Positions 4,773 through 10,310 of a stretch of DNA of 10,310 nucleotides are shown one piece after another. Under the pieces are notes generated by a model that was not told where the DNA came from, searched no databases, and saw only the letters and a program-made list of their open reading frames with translations. This stretch comes from Stramenopiles sp. TOSAG23-2 (Eukaryota; Sar). The stretch lies in NCBI GenBank assembly GCA_900128395.1, contig LT650033.1:1-10310 (forward strand). The letters are read 5' to 3'. Made by a program: the position numbers and the translations under genes. Each line of letters starts with the position of its first letter. Position 1 is the stretch's first letter.

Positions 4773-7564
4773 CTGATGATGATGGGTGTGGTGGTGATGT
4801 GGTGATGGTTTCAGATGATGATGATGGTTGTGGTGATGCATGTGATACATGTGGTGGTATATGTTCATGGGAACATATACCACCAGCTATATTACGTGAG
4901 AGTATATTAAAAAATTTAATTAGTTATATGTCTCATAATAAAGTTATATTTAATTCTGCTGATCACAAAAAACAAATTGTTTTTGAGCTTGCTGATTTAT
5001 TTAAAATTTTCATGCAGCATCAACCAACCCATGCACTGTTTAAGGCAATTTTAACACACAATCTTCATGCATCAAAAACCTTAAGAGGCCTTTTGAGCTT
5101 GAATCAGTTGTTTGATTTGTTGACAAAACATGTTCCAGCAGAATTTAAGATCCCTGTTTCATTTATGCTAGATGGTGTGGCAGTATTAAACATTGAATCT
5201 GCCCTTGATGATTTAGCTGAGAAGAAACCAGAAGTGAAACAAACATTGAAGGAGTACAGGGAATTAGTACGTAAAGCACAGGGTGTTAGGACAACTGAGA
5301 TTGATACACTAATAAAAGCATTACTAAAAATTAAATTATTATTCTGGTATGATGATTATGCAAAAAACAATGTTGATAATCGTAATACCATTATGCAAAT
5401 GGTATTAGCCTTGTATCCTGATAGAGATAATGATACTTCCATGGCAGAATTTTATGCTTACAAGCATTTCTATTCCCTATCAACAGGTTACTCAAAAAAT
5501 GATAAAGGGTTTAATTCTGCAATGAAAAATATCCTGAAACAGTTCAAAGAACTTGAAGAGATTATTGAGGTTGTGCCTATGATGGATGGTATAGCCTTTT
5601 ATAAATTTTTTGGCATTTCTTCCACAAAAAGCCATGTAACAAAATATCGGGGAAAATGGACAAATTTGCAAAAAAATCCAGAATTTCTACCATGCAATAG
5701 CAGGCACAATGAACGCATGAAAGATGTCATCTCCAAATTGGGCACCCCTACTTTTGACATTAACAATAGCAACCATAATCAATTATGCAAATGTGGGTGT
5801 TATGATTTTGAAGTAGATGATTTAAAATGGAAACAAGCACCTTTATCAGATCATACTGTGCCTATTGCAGCCTGGGAGACTGTGGGTACAGCATCACTAA
5901 CATCAGAGTTTTTTATGGATAAAATAAGTACAATGCTTAATGCTGTTAAAGCTAAAAATAATAAAGGACGATTTGAGCAATTTGGTAGGGATTCTGGTAT
6001 AAGTGGTACAAATATTGATAGACTCTATAAAATGCTTGAAATATCTGATGCACTTAAAAAAGCACAAGAAGAAGGTCTTGATACAACAGATCTTGAAGCT
6101 CAATTTAAGGAAGTTGATATTACATTTATGTATAAAGATCGAGTACCTGGTATACAAGGAAGTATAGTTGGATGGATGCATTGCTGCCTATTTGGAGGAG
6201 GAAAATCAGGCATTTTAGCAATGATATTAATATTTTACAAGAAAGTAGCAGTATTGATAAAACAAAAATGCGAAAAATTATCAAAATTAGGAATCAGTTG
6301 GTTGAAAGCAATTAAAGGGAGTAATGTTCACGGAACATTTGCAATATTTCAAGCAGATGAAATTTTAACAATTCTTTATTTCTGGTGTTTCATAATGCAG
6401 GAACCAGAGAATGATGAACATGAAAGATTGAGAAAAATATGCTACCTACTCACGTCAATATATGGAGCAACAACAGCAGCATCTGAAGCAGCACCATTGA
6501 CATGGCAACGTCATGAATTAACAAAAGGTTTTTTGGGTGAATTTGATTTGATATTTGATCATGGTCGAAAAACAGGTACCTTAAACAACCATTCAAAAAC
6601 AGGTGCTTATGCATTCAATAAGCAGCGTGATATTAAGGTAAAGAGAGTTACTTGTATCTCACGGTGGTGGAGAAAAAAAGTTAGGGATAAAAAAAGGGAC
6701 TTTTTTCGTAACCAATGTAACAACTATGAAACAGATGATAGGGATAAACGTACTTTCCGACGTAATTTCCGAAAATATCTCTTAGCTGAGGATACAAAAA
6801 TACAAGACTTTTGGCAAAATTGGCAAGATCCAGCAACCCGTCGCGGAAAAGTAGAAGAGATTAGGAACTTTATACAGGAAAAGGCAGCACAAGGTGATTA
6901 CAAAAGTGGATACAAATTTTTTTTCTCAGAACGAGCTAATCATCCAATGTTTTTGGCTGCTGTAAATGATTATCGATATATTGAGGGAAATGATCGGGTA
7001 TTCGAAGGATACATAAGAAAAGTTAAACAATGGGCAAAACGGGCAAATACAGGATCTGATAACTGGCCACAGCATGTCCAGGACAAATATCATCTTTTAC
7101 AGAAACTGGATTTTATCTATCTTGAAAATGATGAGGATGATGGAAATACAAGCCGAAAACATTACAAACAAGGGAAAAAATTTGTTAATAATGGAACATA
7201 TGAGGATATGGATTTTATTTCAGGATATTTTGATAGAGAAAGAAATAAATTTTTTGCTTTGTACCATGATGGAATTAAGGTTGTGTCACCATTGGTTATT
7301 AATAATAAAGCGTTTAGTTTTAACATAAATCCAAATTTGTTTGGAGTGCAAGCAGAAATGGATATAATTACACCTAACAGTTCTGGAAAAATGAGATTGG
7401 GGAAAGAGGGATACGAAGCGGTAATTTTTGTAAAAACTTGGGAGCAATGCTATGTCTGTGTTACCCGACGATTAAAATTATTAAAATTGGACAAGGATAA
7501 CCAGGACCATTTTGAGTTTGTAGAGTTTTATGAAGGCTGTTGTGAGTTTTGTGTGTATAAATAA
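4667..7564 (+). CDS. Large protein of unknown family; candidate transposase/recombinase
   Basis: This 965-residue frame uses the first ATG after an in-frame TGA at 4622, but that ATG lies in repeat DNA, so the true start is probably in the 4212 frame upstream. Residues 36-68 are Asp/Cys-rich (C41, C55, C59, C62, C66) and may bind metal. Residues 69-480 are mostly helical. A CKCGC cluster (374-378) lies in a segment with WKQAPLSDH. An acidic stretch around EVDITF (482-487) and FQADE (561-565), and a highly basic patch from about 656 to 705 (WWRKKVRDKKR, FRRNFRKY), would suit DNA binding. The C-terminal part (840-965) is rich in beta-type residues and has an end cysteine group. I do not recognise a DDE, tyrosine-recombinase, helicase or polymerase signature; calling it a transposase rests on its size, basic patch and flanking repeats. 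AATAAA (7560-7565) overlaps its stop codon, possibly the polyadenylation signal. Confidence 0.65.
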   Translation: MYIISVFLNNIFFVYEEVKFLIYMYIISVFLSNISADDDGCGGDVVMVSDDDDGCGDACDTCGGICSWEHIPPAILRESILKNLISYMSHNKVIFNSADHKKQIVFELADLFKIFMQHQPTHALFKAILTHNLHASKTLRGLLSLNQLFDLLTKHVPAEFKIPVSFMLDGVAVLNIESALDDLAEKKPEVKQTLKEYRELVRKAQGVRTTEIDTLIKALLKIKLLFWYDDYAKNNVDNRNTIMQMVLALYPDRDNDTSMAEFYAYKHFYSLSTGYSKNDKGFNSAMKNILKQFKELEEIIEVVPMMDGIAFYKFFGISSTKSHVTKYRGKWTNLQKNPEFLPCNSRHNERMKDVISKLGTPTFDINNSNHNQLCKCGCYDFEVDDLKWKQAPLSDHTVPIAAWETVGTASLTSEFFMDKISTMLNAVKAKNNKGRFEQFGRDSGISGTNIDRLYKMLEISDALKKAQEEGLDTTDLEAQFKEVDITFMYKDRVPGIQGSIVGWMHCCLFGGGKSGILAMILIFYKKVAVLIKQKCEKLSKLGISWLKAIKGSNVHGTFAIFQADEILTILYFWCFIMQEPENDEHERLRKICYLLTSIYGATTAASEAAPLTWQRHELTKGFLGEFDLIFDHGRKTGTLNNHSKTGAYAFNKQRDIKVKRVTCISRWWRKKVRDKKRDFFRNQCNNYETDDRDKRTFRRNFRKYLLAEDTKIQDFWQNWQDPATRRGKVEEIRNFIQEKAAQGDYKSGYKFFFSERANHPMFLAAVNDYRYIEGNDRVFEGYIRKVKQWAKRANTGSDNWPQHVQDKYHLLQKLDFIYLENDEDDGNTSRKHYKQGKKFVNNGTYEDMDFISGYFDRERNKFFALYHDGIKVVSPLVINNKAFSFNINPNLFGVQAEMDIITPNSSGKMRLGKEGYEAVIFVKTWEQCYVCVTRRLKLLKLDKDNQDHFEFVEFYEGCCEFCVYK
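4852..4885. repeat. Perfect 15-bp inverted repeat within coding sequence
   Basis: TGGTGGTATATGTTC (4852-4866), loop ATGG, and its exact complement (4871-4885) form a strong hairpin within codons for CGGICSWEHIPPA. Exact symmetry in a coding region is unusual. It could be an RNA structure controlling translation or splicing, or an internal protein-binding site. Confidence 0.75.
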
Positions 7565-7570
7565 ATGAGA

Positions 7571-7609
7571 TGGCATCATAATGGCATGATAATGGCATTT
7601 TGTTGGCAT
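7571..7609 (+). repeat. Right phased TGGCAT array, block 1
   Basis: TGGCAT starts at 7571, 7582, 7593 and 7604, exactly 11 bp apart, beginning six bases after the stop of the large gene. It is in inverted orientation relative to the left array at 2178. Confidence 0.75.
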
Positions 7610-7672
7610 TTATATAAATATGTTATCATTTATTTCAACGTGTTTTCTAAATATTACTTAATATCTCTGTTT

Positions 7673-7729
7673 TGGCATTAAAATGGCATTAAAATGGCAT
7701 TGTAATGGCATTCCATGGCATCAAGTTGG
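7673..7729 (+). repeat. Right phased TGGCAT array, block 2
   Basis: TGGCAT starts at 7673, 7684, 7695, 7706 and 7716 (steps 11, 11, 11, 10), then continues into CAAGTTGG. This end resembles the minus-strand reading of the left array (TGGCATCAGCTTGG), making it the best candidate for the inverted terminal or subterminal repeat on this side. Confidence 0.65.
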
Positions 7730-7746
7730 TCTTTTTGAAAAAAAAG

Positions 7747-7765
7747 TGTTGTAAGTTTTACAACA
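7747..7765. repeat. Hairpin between the two facing arrays
   Basis: TGTTGTAA (7747-7754), loop GTT and TTACAACA (7758-7765) form a perfect 8-bp stem in the centre between array blocks 2 and 3. A factor-independent terminator is unlikely in a eukaryote; it more probably marks the centre of the larger inverted repeat or an element boundary. Confidence 0.55.
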
Positions 7766-7772
7766 ACAATAA

Positions 7773-7849
7773 ATGCCATTATAATGCCATTATAATGCCA
7801 TTGGAATGCCAATACAATGCCATATCTACCTTAATTTTACCGAATGCCA
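7773..7849 (-). repeat. Right phased ATGCCA array, block 3, opposite orientation
   Basis: ATGCCA starts at 7773, 7784, 7795, 7806 and 7817, four perfect 11-bp steps, with one more at 7844. It faces block 2, so together they form an imperfect inverted repeat of roughly 180 bp. In minus-strand reading the unit order TGGCATTGTAT, TGGCATTCCAA parallels TGGCATTGTAA, TGGCATTCCA in block 2, showing real homology of the arms. Confidence 0.7.
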
Positions 7850-7860
7850 TACAGTTTCAT

Positions 7861-8082
7861 ACTGTAATAATTAAAAATATTATATCTTCTTTCTTCAAAT
7901 AAATAATAAAGCACTAAAAAAAAAAAATATAATAATTTATTATTATAATTGGACTATGATATATATTTATAAAATAATGAGTATGTCACATATGTTGCAT
8001 ATCCTGATATTTATATCTATCTATCTGCAAAATACAAAAAAACATCTCAAGTTTATTTGATCGATCCCACTTGCAGGAACAA
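7861..8082 (+). promoter_or_regulatory. 5' region of the C45-like hydrolase gene
   Basis: This spacer is AT-rich, with an A11 run (7917-7927), TATA-like sequence around 7961-7975, and a short TATC repeat at 8015-8026. CCCACTTGCAG (8066-8076), just before the start codon, is a good eukaryotic 3' splice site, so the gene may carry an intron in its 5' leader. No gene is seen here. Confidence 0.35.
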
Positions 8083-9534
8083 ATGATGAAATATAATAAA
8101 GCAATCGTGTATACAATGCTGATGATGGCATTGTCATTACCAATCTCATATGCCTGGAGTAATCAATCAATTCATTATATAACAAACCAAACAACCTATT
8201 CACCAAATAAATATGGAAAATTACAACCAATGCCAGATTCAAAATTTAATAATAAAGCGCCAGAAATTCATTTATTACAATTATCAGGAAACGCAACGCA
8301 ACGCGGTTATGCACATGGGTATTTATTACATGAACAAATTATCGATTGGTCTGTCTTCTATTTATATAAATCCAATATGAAAGGTAATTTAACATATTAT
8401 AACTATATGTATAATTCATGGAACGACGCACAATTTATTGATAGTGAATTCAAATTTGAAGTAGATTCAATGTATCAAGGAATGATAGATGCTGCGAAAA
8501 TGTTTGGTGTTGATTTATTTGTTCCTGATTATGGTAGAATGTTCACCGTGAAGGATATTTATTTGATGAATGCATATTTAGAAGTAACACCAAACAATTC
8601 ATTTAAAACTCCAGGACCATTTGTAGGTGGAAAGGAAAAAAAATCACCAGCTTGCTCTCAATTTGTATTTTGGGGAGACGATTCGACATCCGAGACTTTA
8701 TCCGGCAGAAATATGGATGGTGAATGTGATGATACATACGTTACAGTCTCTCATTTGATTGTATTTGCCATATCTGGTTTGAATGAAAAGAGATTTATAT
8801 CAATAATGTGGCCTGGGCATGTAGGCGGATTGTCTTTATTTAATGAAGATGGATTATATATAATGTTAAATTGTGGATCGACTGGAGATTCAAAAGGAAA
8901 AGTTGGAACAACAACAAATGTTACAGGAATTGAATATTTTATGCGTACTGTTATATCTACAATGGATGGACATGATGCAAATCCATCTAATATTATGGCA
9001 CATATAGGTAAATATAAAAGTAGTACAGGTGGAATTAGTGGATCTGGAAGTATCCTTGTTTTTGCACGACCATCTATATCTAATACAGCATCCTCGTCTT
9101 ATGGTCCTCCTGGATTTGTTGTTGAAGTAGATCGGTATGGTGGTGAAATACGAACGAATACAGATGATAAATTTGTTGTTGCAACAAATCATTTTGTAAA
9201 ATATGGCGTAGATGAGAAGACAGACCCATCCCACGATAAATATTCTCCTTGGGAAAATTTTGGATTGCCAGTTGTTTCCCCTGGATCTACATCATGGTGG
9301 AGACATGCAGCAGTTTTAAATGCTGTACGATCTAAAATTAGAGTAAACAAAATGACTTCTGATTTTATTAATGCAAAACATATATTACAAAATGCTGGAC
9401 ATGGCACTACAGAACATTCCGTTATATTCTCTCCAAATAAAAAGCGTTTTGGAATTGCCGTTGCAATGCCATTTAAAGAATGGGATGCTCCGTATTTAGA
9501 TTGGTTTGAGTATGATTTTGAAGAGATGTTTTGA
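8083..9534 (+). CDS. Secreted peptidase C45 / acyl-CoA:6-aminopenicillanate acyltransferase-like Ntn hydrolase
   Basis: Starting at ATG 8083 (a second ATG follows at 8086) the product has 483 residues. Residues 1-24 are a classic signal peptide: KYNK, a hydrophobic core AIVYTMLMMALSLPI, and a SYA-W cleavage site. G69-NATQRGYAHG (69-79) is the N-terminal G..x..GYxHG motif of the C45 family. SPACSQFVFWGDD (188-200) holds the likely nucleophile C191, which in this family becomes the N-terminal catalytic residue after autocleavage. SGRNMDG (207-213) is the following conserved loop, and ATNHF (about 384-388) lies in a typical late strand. Family members hydrolyse or transfer acyl groups on amides; the substrate here is unknown. 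Several N-x-S/T sites fit secretion or lysosomal/vacuolar location. It is intron-free, complete, and host-like in composition. Confidence 0.85.
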   Translation: MMKYNKAIVYTMLMMALSLPISYAWSNQSIHYITNQTTYSPNKYGKLQPMPDSKFNNKAPEIHLLQLSGNATQRGYAHGYLLHEQIIDWSVFYLYKSNMKGNLTYYNYMYNSWNDAQFIDSEFKFEVDSMYQGMIDAAKMFGVDLFVPDYGRMFTVKDIYLMNAYLEVTPNNSFKTPGPFVGGKEKKSPACSQFVFWGDDSTSETLSGRNMDGECDDTYVTVSHLIVFAISGLNEKRFISIMWPGHVGGLSLFNEDGLYIMLNCGSTGDSKGKVGTTTNVTGIEYFMRTVISTMDGHDANPSNIMAHIGKYKSSTGGISGSGSILVFARPSISNTASSSYGPPGFVVEVDRYGGEIRTNTDDKFVVATNHFVKYGVDEKTDPSHDKYSPWENFGLPVVSPGSTSWWRHAAVLNAVRSKIRVNKMTSDFINAKHILQNAGHGTTEHSVIFSPNKKRFGIAVAMPFKEWDAPYLDWFEYDFEEMF

Positions 9535-10120
9535 GATTTATAAATATGATTATGTTGTAGAAATTTATATTTTATATGTAATTTGTTTTTATGATTTGCA
9601 ACTTCCTTCTTGCATTTATAGATGTGCAGATCGGTAAATATATTTCACTTTTCGCTATCGATTCTATAAAATAGCAGTAGTAAGGTTTTACTTCAAGAAA
9701 TATTGATATATTATATAGCGCTATAGCACTATTAATACCTTATTAATAACATGCTGTGTCATTACAATCGGATATTCTGATATTTTCATAGTTAACAAGG
9801 GCCATGTTTGGTGTTTTGTAATTATCCAACATTCAACTATCAAATATACATAAATTGATATACTAAAGTTATACTAGTAGAGTCTCAAACCCATTTTTGC
9901 AGAAGGTCATCTTATTTTATACTAAAGGATATTTTGATTTTAATTTTTATACCGCCTATATTTACCTGGTAGAATATAAATAATTTTGAAAATTGAATTA
10001 ATATATATATATAGTTCGTACTAAGAAATAAATGAAGAAATGTTGAACCTAAGAGTACATATGCAGAGAGAGTGTGAAACATAACGTGTGTGTATATATA
10101 TATACATACATATATTCAAC
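9535..10120. other. Intergenic region between hydrolase and downstream gene
   Basis: No gene was recognised in either direction. It includes the 3' flank of the hydrolase, a 12-nt palindrome TATAGCGCTATA (9714-9725), and a short TATA/TACA microsatellite (10091-10112) just upstream of the next start codon, which could supply its TATA element. Confidence 0.5.
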
Positions 10121-10310
10121 ATGGCATCAATAACTACTAACCCGCCCCCTGCAAAGCGTCGACGTACGACATTACAACCAGCAACGATTGAAGCCTTGGA
10201 AGAAGAACGTGCTGAACCTATTGAAATTGGTATATTAGTTTTACCAGCTGGCTTTGAGTCTGCTTGCGGGATAATGACAAATATACTTCAATATTTAGAT
10301 ATTCGATCAT
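10121..10310 (+). CDS. 5' end of an unidentified gene, basic NLS-like N-terminus (partial)
   Basis: ATG 10121 has a good context (A at -3, G at +4) and opens a frame that stays open for 63 codons to the window edge. The product starts MASITTNPPPAKRRRTT, with a PPAKRRR cluster typical of a monopartite nuclear localisation signal. An acidic helix (EALEEERAEP) and then a hydrophobic beta/alpha pattern (IEIGILVLPAGF ... MTNILQYLDIRS) follow. Codon use is more GC-rich than the spacer, supporting coding. The family cannot be assigned from this fragment, and it may contain introns beyond the edge. Confidence 0.6.
   Translation, partial: MASITTNPPPAKRRRTTLQPATIEALEEERAEPIEIGILVLPAGFESACGIMTNILQYLDIRS

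Noticed and set aside
5903-6181. Minus-strand open frame inside the large gene
   Set aside because: Antisense shadow of a long coding frame; Cys/Ile/Phe-rich product with no domain.
6193-6216. FGGGKSG in the large protein as a Walker A (P-loop) motif
   Set aside because: The first glycine of GxxxxGK[S/T] is a cysteine in this register, and no Walker B motif follows at a suitable distance.
7571-7849. TGGCAT arrays as a CRISPR array
   Set aside because: The repeated unit is only 6-8 bp with 3-5 bp between, the orientation flips, and the context is eukaryotic without cas genes.
7705-7902. Plus-strand open frame over the right arrays
   Set aside because: It consists of translated ATGGCAT/ATGCCATT repeats followed by AT-rich spacer.
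8890-9234. Minus-strand open frame inside the C45 hydrolase gene, with others at 8021-8242 and 9189-9407
   Set aside because: These are antisense to a well-supported coding sequence, with composition typical of reverse-strand translation.

Overview
The window looks like nuclear DNA of an AT-rich eukaryote. Spacers are very AT-rich, with many (TA)n, poly-T and (GTT)n tracts. Coding stretches are noticeably richer in G+C than the spacers. One gene has a secretory signal peptide, and two genes carry low-complexity Asn/Thr/Asp runs. An arbuscular mycorrhizal (glomeromycotan, Rhizophagus-like) fungus is my best guess. This is inference from composition and style; an amoebozoan or another AT-rich fungus is not excluded.

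Left (1-1125): a short open frame at the edge, then a small single-pass membrane protein on the minus strand (429-734). Its reading frame stays open for 48 codons past its TGA. A spacer with small hairpins and repeats follows. Positions 1126-2102 hold an intron-free extended-SDR NAD-dependent epimerase/dehydratase. This stretch, including about 100 bp upstream, is much more GC-rich and bacterial in style, so it is a horizontal-transfer candidate.

Centre (about 2178-7850): this appears to be one unit and is the most interesting part of the window. Two genes diverge from a 0.9-kb AT-rich control region: a ZZ-type zinc-finger protein (minus strand, 2378-3307) and a large protein of unknown family (plus strand, 4212-4652 plus 4667-7564). 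A 20-bp tandem duplication seems to have frameshifted the large gene into two frames. The control region has three copies of an approximately 85-90 bp repeat and a perfect palindrome beside each start codon. Arrays of a TGGCAT/ATGCCA motif, spaced almost exactly 11 bp (one helical turn), occur at the left end, in the control region and, in three blocks, at the right end. The left array and the inner right arrays are inverted relative to each other. I read this as a candidate undescribed two-gene mobile element with helically phased terminal binding sites. No known transposase family could be named.

Right (7860-10310): a secreted peptidase-C45/acyl-CoA:6-aminopenicillanate acyltransferase-like Ntn hydrolase (8083-9534). 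A 0.6-kb spacer without a recognisable gene follows, then the 5' end of another gene (from 10121, open to the window edge) with a nuclear-localisation-like basic cluster.
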